From RGDT01 sp964630925 (GTDB lineage: Bacteria; Planctomycetota; Planctomycetia; Gemmatales; Gemmataceae), in contig CAZVZK010000096.1 of NCBI GenBank assembly GCA_964630925.1, forward strand, positions 1-37,462: DNA of 37,462 nt. The letters are read 5' to 3'. A model generated the notes under the pieces. That model worked only from the letters and a program-made list of their open reading frames with translations. It made no database searches and was not told where the DNA came from. A program made the translations under genes and the position numbers. Of the stretch, positions 13,593-22,202 are shown piece after piece. The stretch's first letter is position 1. Each line of letters opens with the position of its first letter.

Positions 13593-15023
13593 TCAAGCCG
13601 CCCAGCGTGCCAGCCGGCGGCCCAGCACGTCGAGCTTCTCGCCGACGCTCAGCGGGCGGACGATGGAGTTCGACTCCGACACCGTCAGGTCCAGGTGGCG
13701 CGGCCAGGCCAGGGCCTCGCCCTCGTCGTCGGTCAGCACGGCGACGACGGGACGCGCCGGGCTGGCGGCGTCGCCGGCCGCCACCACGACGCCCACGGCG
13801 CCCGACGACATCTCCACCACCGAGCCGACCGGGTAGAAGGAGAGCTTCAGGAGCAGCCCGGCGCAGTCGCGGTCCAGGTGGCCCTGCTCGGCCAGGAGCA
13901 GCGTGTCGGCCAGGGCCGTGCGCGTGGAGCGGGCGGGGCGATGCGGCCGCGGCACGCACATCGCCGCGTAGGTGTCGCACACGGCCAACATGCGGGCGAG
14001 CGCCGGGATGTGGTCGCCACGCAGGCCGTCCGGATACCCCGTGCCGTCCTGCCGCTCGTGGTGGCAGGCGATGGCCTCGAGCAGGTGCGGCGTGTTGCGC
14101 AGGGCGCCGGCCAGGTGCTGCTTGCCGGCCACGGTGTGGGCCTCGACGGCCCGCCGGCCGGCGTCGTCCAGCGGGTCCGGCGTCGCGAGGACGCCCTGCG
14201 GCACCGACAGCATGCCGACATCGTGGACGAGGGCGGCCAGGACCGCCTCGGCGACGCGGCCCTTGAGGTGCGTGTGGTGCGGCGCGAGCCGGGCCATCAC
14301 CCGCGCCACGGTCAGCGAATGGCACGCGACGGCCGCGGCGAGGTCATCCGGCGGCGCTTGCAGGAAGGCCAGCGGCTCGCACGCCTCGGCCTCGGCCAGC
14401 ACGTCGGCGACGAGCGAGCGCAGGGCCTCGGAGCCCAGCGGCTGTCCCGTCTCCAGGTCGGAGAGGAGTCCGGCCAGCGCGCGGACCTGATCGCTCTGAC
14501 GGCGCAGCCTGCCCCCGCCCGCGGCCAGCGTCCGCAGGCGCTCGGCCACCTCGCCGAGGGTGACCTCGAGGCCGCGGCACAGGTGCATCTGAGCGGCGGC
14601 GGAGTCGGGCAGGAGGGAGACCGTGCGGATGGCGGTGTCGATCATCGCCACGGTGTCCTGATACAGGGAGCGCAGCGGCGCCGACTCGTCCGGCCCGTCG
14701 TGGGCCGGCGGCTCGAAGTCGCCCGCCAGCCCGCGCAATTCGCCCAGCAGGCCGCCGCCCTTCTCCAGCACCTTGCGGGCGCGGGAGGTCAGCAGGCGCG
14801 GGCCGTCGGGCGGCCGCAGCTCGGTGATCGGGCGGACGGCGGCGGCCAGCTCGTCGTCCACCTCGGCGGCGAGCTTGACGGACTTGTCGAAGGGCAGGAT
14901 CGTGGGCGGGCCCTCGGCCAGGGCGGCGGCGGCGGTGCGGGCCTCGCCCACCAGGCACTGGGCCTGCTCCAGCCGCTGCCGCAGCGCGCCGATCTTCGCC
15001 AGCAGCGTGCGTGTGTCACTCAT
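13593..15023 (-). CDS. HD-GYP domain phosphohydrolase
   Basis: About 476 residues from the ATG at 15023 (MSDTRTLLAKIGALRQRLEQ); an open extension to 15209 is low-complexity leader and is rejected as coding. The N-terminal 220 residues are helical and coiled-coil-like and match no known sensor. The HD domain (about 230-400) carries the first His (H235), HDVGM (267-271), HHER (321-324) and DGTGYPDGL (326-334). HD plus GYP defines enzymes that hydrolyse cyclic di-GMP through a bimetal centre. The GYP motif is complete, so phosphodiesterase activity is likely but not proven. A PilZ- or CAP-Gly-like C-terminal strand region (FYPVGSVVEMSSGAVGVVV) is typical of HD-GYP tails. It is transcribed away from the DUF1559 genes. 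Confidence 0.85.
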   Translation of the reverse strand: MSDTRTLLAKIGALRQRLEQAQCLVGEARTAAAALAEGPPTILPFDKSVKLAAEVDDELAAAVRPITELRPPDGPRLLTSRARKVLEKGGGLLGELRGLAGDFEPPAHDGPDESAPLRSLYQDTVAMIDTAIRTVSLLPDSAAAQMHLCRGLEVTLGEVAERLRTLAAGGGRLRRQSDQVRALAGLLSDLETGQPLGSEALRSLVADVLAEAEACEPLAFLQAPPDDLAAAVACHSLTVARVMARLAPHHTHLKGRVAEAVLAALVHDVGMLSVPQGVLATPDPLDDAGRRAVEAHTVAGKQHLAGALRNTPHLLEAIACHHERQDGTGYPDGLRGDHIPALARMLAVCDTYAAMCVPRPHRPARSTRTALADTLLLAEQGHLDRDCAGLLLKLSFYPVGSVVEMSSGAVGVVVAAGDAASPARPVVAVLTDDEGEALAWPRHLDLTVSESNSIVRPLSVGEKLDVLGRRLARWAA

Positions 15024-15139
15024 GCCCATCCCCCACGGCGGACGGCTCTCCCCGCCTTCCTTCCTCATCGGAGGCCGCCCCCTGCCGCCTTTAACGCCCT
15101 TGCCGGCGGGGGCGATTTTGCCTTCAAAGACAGCCAGTC

Positions 15140-15168
15140 TTGACGGGCCACGTCTCATCGTGTAACGT
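15140..15168 (+). promoter_or_regulatory. Sigma-70-like promoter for the DUF1559 genes
   Basis: TTGACG (15140-15145) and TAACGT (15163-15168) are separated by 17 bases, and the start codon is at 15203. The -10 lies within the dyad at 15160-15181. Confidence 0.55.
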
Positions 15169-15181
15169 GATGGTGTTACAC
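15160..15181. promoter_or_regulatory. Operator-like dyad overlapping the DUF1559 -10
   Basis: GTGTAAC (15160-15166) and GTTACAC (15175-15181) form perfect 7-base arms with an 8-base centre covering the -10 and likely start point. This is the position and size of a repressor operator of the TetR, GntR or MerR size class. No candidate repressor gene is adjacent. Confidence 0.4.
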
Positions 15182-15202
15182 TTCGTCCGGGAGGAGCACA
15201 AC

Positions 15203-16759
15203 ATGTCACGGGTGTGGGCGACGGCGGCGGTGTTGCTGGCGGCGTGGCTGGGGCTGTCGGCGCGGGAGGAGAAGCCTGCGGGGGATGAGCTGGCGATGGT
15301 GCCGGCGTCGGCGCGGATGTTTTACACGGTGCGTCCGGCCGACGCCTGGGCGAGCGACCTGGGCAAGGAGGTCCGCAAGGCCTTCGGCAAGGACCTGGAC
15401 GACACGCTCAAGGAGATGAAGAAGGAGATGGGGGCCGGGCCCGAGGCGCTGGAGCGGGCGACCGTGTTCGTGTCGGCGTTCCGGCCGGCCGAGGAGGTCG
15501 GATTCCTGCTGCGCTTCAGCGAGAAGATCGACGACGAGATCCCGACGAAAATCGCCCGCGGAGGCAAGGCGGAGAAGATCGGCGGGCAGACGGTGTACAC
15601 GAACGACCGCTCGGCGGCCTTCCTCAAGGACGGCAAGATCCTGGGCTTCGGGACGCCGGCCGCGGTCAAGGCCATGCTGGAGGGCAAGGGCAAGCGTTCG
15701 GACGCCCTGGCGGGGGCGCTGAAGCGGGCGGCGGGCAAGCACACCTTGTACGGGTACGTCGAGCCCGGCGTGCTGCCGGTGAAGGCGGAGGCGATCCCGC
15801 TGCCTCTGGCGTTCCTCAAGCCGTTCCTCGCGGCGAAGTCGGCGGAGGGGTGGGCCGATGTCGGCCTGACGATCAAGGCCGGTGGCAAGGTGGAGTTCGC
15901 CGATGAGGCGGGCGCCGGGCGCGGCCTGAAGGCCGTGGAGGCGGCCCGCAAGATCGGCATCGCCGCGCTGGCGACGCTGAGCGACGAGCTGGCCAAGGGC
16001 CCGAAGGAGCTGGTGGAGCTGGCGGCGCTGGGTGAGAAGAGCCTGGAGAAGGCGACGATCAAGAAGGACGGCGCGTCCGTGTCGGCCACGCTGGAGGTCA
16101 CCGTGGGCAAGGCGCCGCTCCTCGCGGCCCTCAAGGAGTCCGTGGTGAAGGTGCGGACGGCGGCGGCGCGGGCGCAGTCGGCGAACAACCTGAAGCAGAT
16201 CGGCCTGGCCTTCCACAACTACCACGACGTGCACGGGACGCTGCCGCCGCAGGCGATCTACGACAAGGACGGTAAGGCGCTGCTGAGCTGGCGTGTCCTC
16301 ATCCTGCCGTACATCGAGCAGGACGCGTTGTACAAGGAGTTCAGGCTCAACGAGCCGTGGGACAGCGCCCACAACAAGAAGCTCCTCGCCAGGATGCCCA
16401 GGATCTACGCCCCCGTCGGCGGGAAGAACGCCGCCCCGAACGGCACCTTCTACCAGGTCTTCTTCGGCAAGGGCGCCATGTTCGAGGGCAAGCGGGGGCT
16501 GGGCTTCCGCGCCGTGACCGACGGCCTGAGCAACACGCTGATGGCGGTGGAGTCGGCCAAGGACGTTCCCTGGACGAAGCCCGATGACGTGGCGTTCGAC
16601 GGGAAGGATGTCCCGAAGCTCGGCGGCCTGTTCGAGGAGGGGTTCAACGCCCTCTTCGGCGACGGGTCGGTGCGTTTCATGGCGAAGGCCGTCAAGAAGG
16701 ATACGCTCAAGGCGCTCATCACGCGGGACGGCGGCGAGGTGATCGGGCCGGGCGAGTGA
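15203..16759 (+). CDS. DUF1559-domain secreted protein (first of tandem pair)
   Basis: 518 residues from the ATG at 15203, which has GGGAGGAG upstream and a signal peptide (MSRVWATAAVLLAAWLGLSA). Residues about 30-310 form a domain beginning MVPASARMFYTVRPADAWASDLGKEV. It is found at the front of one class of planctomycete DUF1559 proteins in place of the pilin-like helix. The C-terminal DUF1559 region has its hallmarks: NNLKQIGLAFHNYHDVHGTLPPQA, LSWRVLILPYIEQDALY, FRAVTDGLSNTLMAVE and FNALFGDGSVRFM. The family is vastly expanded in planctomycetes. Its role is unproven, with structural or surface functions suggested. The downstream paralogue starts 33 bases after its stop. Confidence 0.9.
   Translation: MSRVWATAAVLLAAWLGLSAREEKPAGDELAMVPASARMFYTVRPADAWASDLGKEVRKAFGKDLDDTLKEMKKEMGAGPEALERATVFVSAFRPAEEVGFLLRFSEKIDDEIPTKIARGGKAEKIGGQTVYTNDRSAAFLKDGKILGFGTPAAVKAMLEGKGKRSDALAGALKRAAGKHTLYGYVEPGVLPVKAEAIPLPLAFLKPFLAAKSAEGWADVGLTIKAGGKVEFADEAGAGRGLKAVEAARKIGIAALATLSDELAKGPKELVELAALGEKSLEKATIKKDGASVSATLEVTVGKAPLLAALKESVVKVRTAAARAQSANNLKQIGLAFHNYHDVHGTLPPQAIYDKDGKALLSWRVLILPYIEQDALYKEFRLNEPWDSAHNKKLLARMPRIYAPVGGKNAAPNGTFYQVFFGKGAMFEGKRGLGFRAVTDGLSNTLMAVESAKDVPWTKPDDVAFDGKDVPKLGGLFEEGFNALFGDGSVRFMAKAVKKDTLKALITRDGGEVIGPGE
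16234..16389 (+). repeat. Near-identical tract shared with 17821-17976
   Basis: 156 bases of the DUF1559 core coding sequence recur in the downstream paralogue with a single mismatch (T at 16273). Flanking coding sequence is clearly more diverged, including at silent sites, which points to gene conversion. Confidence 0.85.
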
Positions 16760-16792
16760 CAGTGAGGCGGATCGAACCGAGGAGGGCGCATC

Positions 16793-18346
16793 ATGAGGCG
16801 GTGGACGTTGGCTCTGGCGTTGGCGGCGGGCGCGTGGCTCGGCCTGTCGGCGCGTGAGGAGAAGGCGGCCGACGAGCTGGCGCTGGTGCCGGCGTCGGCG
16901 CGGGTATTCTTCGTGGTGCGCCCGGCGGACGCCTGGGCGAGCGACCTGGGCAAGGAGGTCCGCAAGGCGCTGGGCAAGGACATGGACGGGATCGTGAAGC
17001 ACGTGAAGGACAACCTCGGGGCCGCCCCGGACGGCATCGAGCGGGCCACCTTCTTCGTGACAGCGCTCCAGCCGGACGTGGAGGGCGCCACCCTGGTGCG
17101 CTGCAAGGAGAAGATCGACCCGGACGTGCCGGGACGCATCACCCGCGGCGGCACTCCGGAGAAGGTCGGCGGCCAGACGGTCTACGTCAACCGCAACATG
17201 GCCGCCTTCCTGAAGGACGGCAAGATCCTGGTGGTGGGCACCCAGGCGGCGGTGCGTGCGATGCTGGAGCCCAGGGGCAAGCGCTCGGAGGCGCAGGCGG
17301 CGGCGCTGAAGCGCGCGTCGGGGAAACACACGGCCGTCGCCTACGTCGAGCCGGGGCTGTTCCCCGTCAAGGCGGAGGCCATCCCCCTGACGCTGGCGTT
17401 CGTCAAGCCGTTCCTGACGGCGAAGCACGCCGTCGCCTGGGGCGACATGGGCGACTCGGTCAAGCTGGGCGCCGTGGTGGAGTTCGCGGACGAGGCGGGC
17501 GCGGGGCGCGGGCAGAAGTCACTGGAGGCGGCCCGCAAGATCGGCATCGCCGCGCTGGCGTCCCTGGGCGACGAGCTGGCCAAGGGGCCGAAGGAATTCG
17601 CGGAGGTGGCGGAGCAGGCCGAGAAGAGCCTGGAGAAGGCCACCATCAAGAAGGACGGCGCGTCGGTGTCGGCGGCGCTGGAGGTGAACGTCGGCAAGGC
17701 GCCGCTGATCGCCATGATGAAGCAGGCCGCCGACAGGATGCGGATGGCGGCGGCGCGGATGCGTTCGCAGAACAACCTGAGGCAGATCGGCGTCGCCCTG
17801 CACAGTTACCACGACGCGAACGGGACGCTGCCGCCGCAGGCGATCTACGACAAGGACGGCAAGGCGCTGCTGAGCTGGCGTGTCCTCATCCTGCCGTACA
17901 TCGAGCAGGACGCGTTGTACAAGGAGTTCAGGCTCAACGAGCCGTGGGACAGCGCCCACAACAAGAAGCTCCTCGCGAAGATGCCGCCCACCTACGCGGC
18001 CATCGACGGCAAGAACACGGTGCCGCACGGGACCTTCTACCAGGTCTTCTTCGGCAAGTCGGCCATGTTCGAGGGCAAGCGCGGCATCCGGATCACGGAC
18101 ATCACCGACGGGACGAGCAACACGCTCATGGTGGCGGAGGCGGCCAAGGACGTGCCCTGGACGAAGCCCGACGACCTGCCGTTCGACGACGGCAAGGACC
18201 CGCCGAAGCTGGGCGGCCTGTTCGAGGAGGGGTTCAACGCCCTCTTCGGCGACGGGTCCGTCCGTTTCATGGCGAGGGCCGTCAAGAAGGATACTCTCAA
18301 GGCGCTCATCACGCGGAACGGGGGCGAGGTGGTCAACGACTTCTGA
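16793..18346 (+). CDS. DUF1559-domain secreted protein (second of tandem pair)
   Basis: A 517-residue paralogue of the preceding protein, with the same order: signal peptide (MRRWTLALALAAGAWLGLSA), the VPASARVFFVVRPADAWASDLGKEV domain, a helical linker (ARKIGIAALASLGDELAKGPKE), then the DUF1559 region. That region carries NNLRQIGVALHSYHDANGTLPPQA, LPYIEQDALYKEFRLNEPWD, TDGTSNTLMVAEAA and ALFGDGSVRFM. GAGGAGGG seven bases upstream supports the ATG at 16793. It should be co-transcribed with its neighbour from the promoter at 15140. The N-terminal halves are more diverged than the C-terminal halves, with a 156-base near-identical tract between them. Confidence 0.9.
   Translation: MRRWTLALALAAGAWLGLSAREEKAADELALVPASARVFFVVRPADAWASDLGKEVRKALGKDMDGIVKHVKDNLGAAPDGIERATFFVTALQPDVEGATLVRCKEKIDPDVPGRITRGGTPEKVGGQTVYVNRNMAAFLKDGKILVVGTQAAVRAMLEPRGKRSEAQAAALKRASGKHTAVAYVEPGLFPVKAEAIPLTLAFVKPFLTAKHAVAWGDMGDSVKLGAVVEFADEAGAGRGQKSLEAARKIGIAALASLGDELAKGPKEFAEVAEQAEKSLEKATIKKDGASVSAALEVNVGKAPLIAMMKQAADRMRMAAARMRSQNNLRQIGVALHSYHDANGTLPPQAIYDKDGKALLSWRVLILPYIEQDALYKEFRLNEPWDSAHNKKLLAKMPPTYAAIDGKNTVPHGTFYQVFFGKSAMFEGKRGIRITDITDGTSNTLMVAEAAKDVPWTKPDDLPFDDGKDPPKLGGLFEEGFNALFGDGSVRFMARAVKKDTLKALITRNGGEVVNDF
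17821..17976 (+). repeat. Near-identical tract shared with 16234-16389
   Basis: Second copy of the DUF1559 core tract. The offset is 1587 bases, with one mismatch in 156. Confidence 0.85.
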
Positions 18347-18444
18347 ACGCGGGCGGGCCTCAAGGGTTTCGTCAGCCGCGGCCTTCGGGACGACGGCGGC
18401 TGAGGTGGCGATTGTCCACCGGGCACTTCCGCCGGAGGTGAGAG

Positions 18445-19230
18445 TCACATCGTCGCGGGCGGCGGGTCGTCGTTGTAATCCTTCATGTACCGCTCCACCA
18501 CCCAGTCCGGCAGCCAGCGCACCACGGCCATGAACAGGCTCATCTGCCAGGGGAAGTTGAACACCGCCGCCTTCCGCTCCAACGCCCGCAGGATCCGTCG
18601 CGCCGCGTCGTCGGGCTCGAGGAGCCAGGGCATCGAAAACTTGTTCTTCGCCGTCATCGGCGTGCGGATGAAGCCGGGGCACACCGTCGTGACGTGGACG
18701 CCCCGGCCTCGGAGCTGGATCCGCAGCCCCTCCAGGATGTTGTTCAGCGCCGCCTTCGACGACGTGTAGCCCCACTCGCCCGGCAGCCCCTTGTACGCCC
18801 CCAGGCTCGACACCGCCGCGATGTGGCCCCGCCGCCGCGCCAGCATCCCCGGCAGCACCGCCTCGACGGCGTACATCACCCCGAAGACGTTGACCCGGTA
18901 CATCTTCTCCAGGTCGGCCATGTTGACCTCAGGCTCGATGCGCGTCGGGGCGCCCACGCCGGCGTTCGCGATCAGCAGGTCCGGCTCGCCCAGCTTTCCG
19001 ACCACCTCGCGGATGGCGTCGAGCGTCGGCTGGCGTTCGGCCACGTCGGCGGCGGCGTGGGCCGCCACACCGCCCGCCCCTGTGATCTCGGCGGCGAGCC
19101 GCTCGAGCTGCTCCCGGCGGCGGGCGATGAGGCCGACGCGCGTCCCCTTCTTCGCCAGCTGCTTCGCCAATTCCCAGCCGATGCCGCTCGACGCACCCGT
19201 CAGGACCGCCACGTCATACGCACGCGTCAT
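18445..19230 (-). CDS. Short-chain dehydrogenase/reductase (SDR)
   Basis: 261 residues from the ATG at 19230. A classical SDR: the NAD(P) glycine motif TGASSGIG is near residue 9, basic residues after beta-2 (LIARRREQ) favour NADP, and NAGVG is the structural motif. The catalytic residues are Ser in VSSLGAY and the Y-x3-K pair in GYTSSKAAL. The block VCPGFIRTPMT closes the Rossmann core. The C-terminus has a hydrophobic segment (FPWQMSLFMAVVRWLPDWVVERYMK), typical of membrane-associated SDRs that act on lipids or fatty-acid derivatives. The substrate cannot be named. The gene is convergent with the DUF1559 pair, and a 7-base dyad (18373-18379 with 18396-18402) lies between them. Confidence 0.9.
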   Translation of the reverse strand: MTRAYDVAVLTGASSGIGWELAKQLAKKGTRVGLIARRREQLERLAAEITGAGGVAAHAAADVAERQPTLDAIREVVGKLGEPDLLIANAGVGAPTRIEPEVNMADLEKMYRVNVFGVMYAVEAVLPGMLARRRGHIAAVSSLGAYKGLPGEWGYTSSKAALNNILEGLRIQLRGRGVHVTTVCPGFIRTPMTAKNKFSMPWLLEPDDAARRILRALERKAAVFNFPWQMSLFMAVVRWLPDWVVERYMKDYNDDPPPATM

Positions 19231-19343
19231 CCCCGCCCCCTTTGCCGTGATCCCTACGGCCCGCAGCGCCGCGTGATCCTGTCCACTGTCGGGGTTGCGG
19301 CCTCCCCCGGCAAGCCCGCCGCGTGGCCCGGCGTGTGGCACCC

Positions 19344-19349
19344 TATAAT
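19344..19349 (+). promoter_or_regulatory. Consensus -10 box (TATAAT) before the subtilase-like gene
   Basis: A perfect TATAAT lies 37 bases upstream of the ATG at 19386. No good -35 is present at 16-18 bases (GCGTGG), so strength is uncertain. Confidence 0.45.
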
Positions 19350-19385
19350 CAAGGGAATGCCTCCTCTCTCACAGGACGGCCCGTC

Positions 19386-22199
19386 ATGCTCCGCCTCCTC
19401 CTCTGCCTCGGCGTCTTCGTCTGCATCGCCGCCGCCCCCCCCGTGCCGGCCCCTGTGGCCCCGCCGCCGCCCATGCCGAAGGGGGGCGCGGAGCGGTACA
19501 ACGTCGTCCTCAAGTACCGCATCAACGCCCGCTCGGCCGAGCGCATCCGCCAGTTCAACGAGCTGTCACTCACCCTGCGTGCCGCCGGCTTCGTCCGCAC
19601 CGACAAGGACATCCCCGAGGGCGAGCCCGCCGACCCGCGCTCCGACACCATGACCGGCACGCTCCCCGTGGCCAGCGTGCCGAAGGTGATCTCGCAGCGG
19701 CACATCCGCAACCTGCTCCTCTGGCCGGAGGGGTCGAAGATGCCGCCCGACGACACCCTCGTCCGCGTGGACGTGTACCTCGACACCGGCTACGCGCCCG
19801 AGGCGCAGCGGAAGCTGGCCCGCCGCGTGGCCGACGAGCTGGGCGTGCTGGGCTTCAGCGAGGCGTTCGGATACGACACGGAGGGCGGGACACGTCTCGT
19901 CGGGGCGGTGAAGGCCGGCTCGCTCGTGCCGGCGCTCAGCGACCCCATGCGTAAGCTGACTCGCGAGGCCCGCTGGCTCCTGCTGGCGGCGCCGGACCAG
20001 GTCGTCGAGATCGACGTGTCGCTCGACCACACGCCGGCGATCGTGGACGAGAAGGACAAGGAGGCCGCCGAGAAGGCGAACGAGTGGCGCAAGATCATCG
20101 ACATCCCCGGCGCGGAATACAAGCGCCGCATCGGCGCCGTGGTGACGGTGGCCGGCAGGCCGGGGGACATCGTCCGCAAACTGGCGGAGAGCCCGCGCGT
20201 GGTGTCCGTGGGGGCGGGCGAGCGCGTCGATGTGCCACGCACCTACGTCCCGACCTGGCCCGTGCGCGTCATCATCGCCCGGCCCGACGCCGACACACCT
20301 TCGCGTCGGCCCGAGCCGCCCACCATCCCCGAGGGTCAGGAAAGGTTCTCGCCGGAGCTGCGTGCCCTGCTGGCCGGCGGCGGCGACAAGTCGGCCCGCC
20401 TGGAGGTGCTGCTCGCGACGACGCCGGACGACCGCGACGAGACCTGGCTGGGCGCCATGCGCCGGGCCGGGGTGACCGTCGAGGGCCGCGTCGGCCCGCT
20501 GGTGACGGTGGCCGGCGTCCCCAAGGACGCCGCCCCGAAGCTGGCCGAGCAGCCGGAGGTGATTGCGGTACGCCTGCCGCGCGCCGCCCGCGGCGCGCCG
20601 GCCCTGGACGGCGTCAAGCCGGCGGGCTGGTCGGCCCTGCGCCGCTCGGGCCTGGTCGAGCTGCACGAGAAGGGCAAGAAGGGGCGTGGACAGCGGATCG
20701 CCCTCATCGCCGACGACTTCGCCGGCTGGGAGGAGCTGCCCGGCTCGAAGCAACTGGTCGATCTGACGGTCATCCGCGGCCGCCTGCTCGACCCCGACCC
20801 GTTCCCCTCCGCCGGCAAGGGCCAGGGGCCGGGAACGCGCTACGCCCGCGACATCCGGGAGGCCGCCCCCGACGCCGACCTGATCCTCATCCGCATCGAC
20901 CCCGCCGCCCCGTACATGCTGCAGATCGCGGCGCGGGCCATCAACGGCGAGGTGCCGCGCTCCGCCCTCCTCACCCAGCGTATCCGCGACCTCGATTACG
21001 ACCGCGAGGCGCTCGGCAAACGCGCCGACGAGGTGCGTCTCCTGCGGCAAATCTTCCTCGACGACCCCGTCGGCGACGAGGGCCTCAAACGCGAGGAGGC
21101 GTACAAGAAGGCGCAGGAGAAGTACGACGCCGCCGAGGCCGAGATGCGCCGCCGCACCGGCCGGTGGCTCAAGCTGCAACAGGGCCTGCGTGAGCTGAAG
21201 GGCGTCACCGTCGTCGCCTCGACCCTGGTCTGGACCGACGGCTTCCCCGTGGACGGCTCGAGCGCCCTCAGCCGCTACTTCGACGAGCGTCCCTTCAAGG
21301 CGGCGCTCTGGTTCCAGGCGGCCGGTGACACGCGCGGGCAGGCGTGGGCCGGCCTCTTCCGCGACGCGGACGGCAACGGCTTCATGGAGTTCGCCGAGGC
21401 GAAGAAGCGTCTGCCGCCGGGGAGCTGGTCGCACGAGATCGCGTGGCTGGCGTGGCAGGCGCCGGACGGCAAGAAGGCCGCCACCCCCGCCGGCACCCCC
21501 ATCCGCCTCGTCCTCCAGTGGAAGGAGCCGCACGACCCCACGCCACTCAAGGTCGGCGAGGACCCGTACCGCGACCCCCTCGCGAAGATGCGCCTCGTCG
21601 TCGTGAACCAGCCGGACCCGGCGGGCAAGACGCGCCCGGCGGACGACCTGGAGGTCGTCGCCCAGAGCGCCGGCCCGGCGATCCGCCTGGAGCAGTCGCT
21701 GCACGCGGCGACGTACGAGATCACGCTGGAGATCAAGGCCGACAGGCCGGGCCGCTACGGGGTGCTGATCGAGGGCAAGGCCCCGGACAGCATCCACCCG
21801 CCGGGCACGGCGGTGATCCCGGCGTCGCGCAAGACGGGCGAGATCAACGTCCGCCTGTCGGTGGACGCGCCCCCCGCAGTCAAGGGCCGGGCGGTGTGGG
21901 ACTCGCTGCCGGCCACGGCGGCGCTGGGCGTGCCGGCGGATTCGCGGCGCGTGCTGACGGTCGGCGCGGCGACGGCGGAGGGCGTGGAGCGGCCCGACTC
22001 GGCGGCTGGTGTTATGGGCGCCGAGCTGTGGGTGAAGCCCGACCTGACGGCCTACGGCGTGGAGGGCACGGGGCAGGCGGCGGCGTTCGCCGCGGGCTTC
22101 GCGGCGACGGCGTCGGGCAAGACGGGGTCACTCGCGGCCATCGCGGAGTCGATCCGCATGAGGCCGGGGAAGCTGCTGGTGTTGCCGCCCAAGAGGTGA
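19386..22199 (+). CDS. Secreted degenerate subtilase (S8-like pseudo-protease)
   Basis: 937 residues from the ATG at 19386, with a signal peptide (MLRLLLCLGVFVCIAAA) and a proline-rich linker. Residues about 30-420 contain repeated prodomain-like units (RIGAVVTVAGRPGDIVRKLAESPRVVSVG; LVTVAGVPKDAAPKLAEQPEVIAVRL). An S8-like scaffold follows: QRIALIADDFAGW (Asp strand), GPGTRYARDIREAAPDADLILIRI (His helix) and KPDLTAYGVEGTGQAAAFAAGFAA (Ser helix). Compared with HGTHVAG and GTSxAAP, both the His and Ser positions are replaced, so proteolysis is not expected. DADGNGFMEFAE is an EF-hand-like calcium loop. It probably binds proteins or acts as a scaffold. The GNAT and metallopeptidase genes follow at once. 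Confidence 0.65.
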   Translation: MLRLLLCLGVFVCIAAAPPVPAPVAPPPPMPKGGAERYNVVLKYRINARSAERIRQFNELSLTLRAAGFVRTDKDIPEGEPADPRSDTMTGTLPVASVPKVISQRHIRNLLLWPEGSKMPPDDTLVRVDVYLDTGYAPEAQRKLARRVADELGVLGFSEAFGYDTEGGTRLVGAVKAGSLVPALSDPMRKLTREARWLLLAAPDQVVEIDVSLDHTPAIVDEKDKEAAEKANEWRKIIDIPGAEYKRRIGAVVTVAGRPGDIVRKLAESPRVVSVGAGERVDVPRTYVPTWPVRVIIARPDADTPSRRPEPPTIPEGQERFSPELRALLAGGGDKSARLEVLLATTPDDRDETWLGAMRRAGVTVEGRVGPLVTVAGVPKDAAPKLAEQPEVIAVRLPRAARGAPALDGVKPAGWSALRRSGLVELHEKGKKGRGQRIALIADDFAGWEELPGSKQLVDLTVIRGRLLDPDPFPSAGKGQGPGTRYARDIREAAPDADLILIRIDPAAPYMLQIAARAINGEVPRSALLTQRIRDLDYDREALGKRADEVRLLRQIFLDDPVGDEGLKREEAYKKAQEKYDAAEAEMRRRTGRWLKLQQGLRELKGVTVVASTLVWTDGFPVDGSSALSRYFDERPFKAALWFQAAGDTRGQAWAGLFRDADGNGFMEFAEAKKRLPPGSWSHEIAWLAWQAPDGKKAATPAGTPIRLVLQWKEPHDPTPLKVGEDPYRDPLAKMRLVVVNQPDPAGKTRPADDLEVVAQSAGPAIRLEQSLHAATYEITLEIKADRPGRYGVLIEGKAPDSIHPPGTAVIPASRKTGEINVRLSVDAPPAVKGRAVWDSLPATAALGVPADSRRVLTVGAATAEGVERPDSAAGVMGAELWVKPDLTAYGVEGTGQAAAFAAGFAATASGKTGSLAAIAESIRMRPGKLLVLPPKR

Positions 22200-22202
22200 G
22201 GC

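Noticed and set aside
13695..15143. A long plus-strand open frame opposite the HD-GYP gene
   Set aside because: No recognisable domain, biased composition, and the opposite strand carries all HD-GYP catalytic motifs.
15206..17428. A 740-codon open frame on the minus strand opposite the DUF1559 genes
   Set aside because: Its residues are Arg/Gln/His/Leu-rich and lack domains; it mirrors the codon bias of the plus-strand genes, which have clear signal peptides and DUF1559 motifs.
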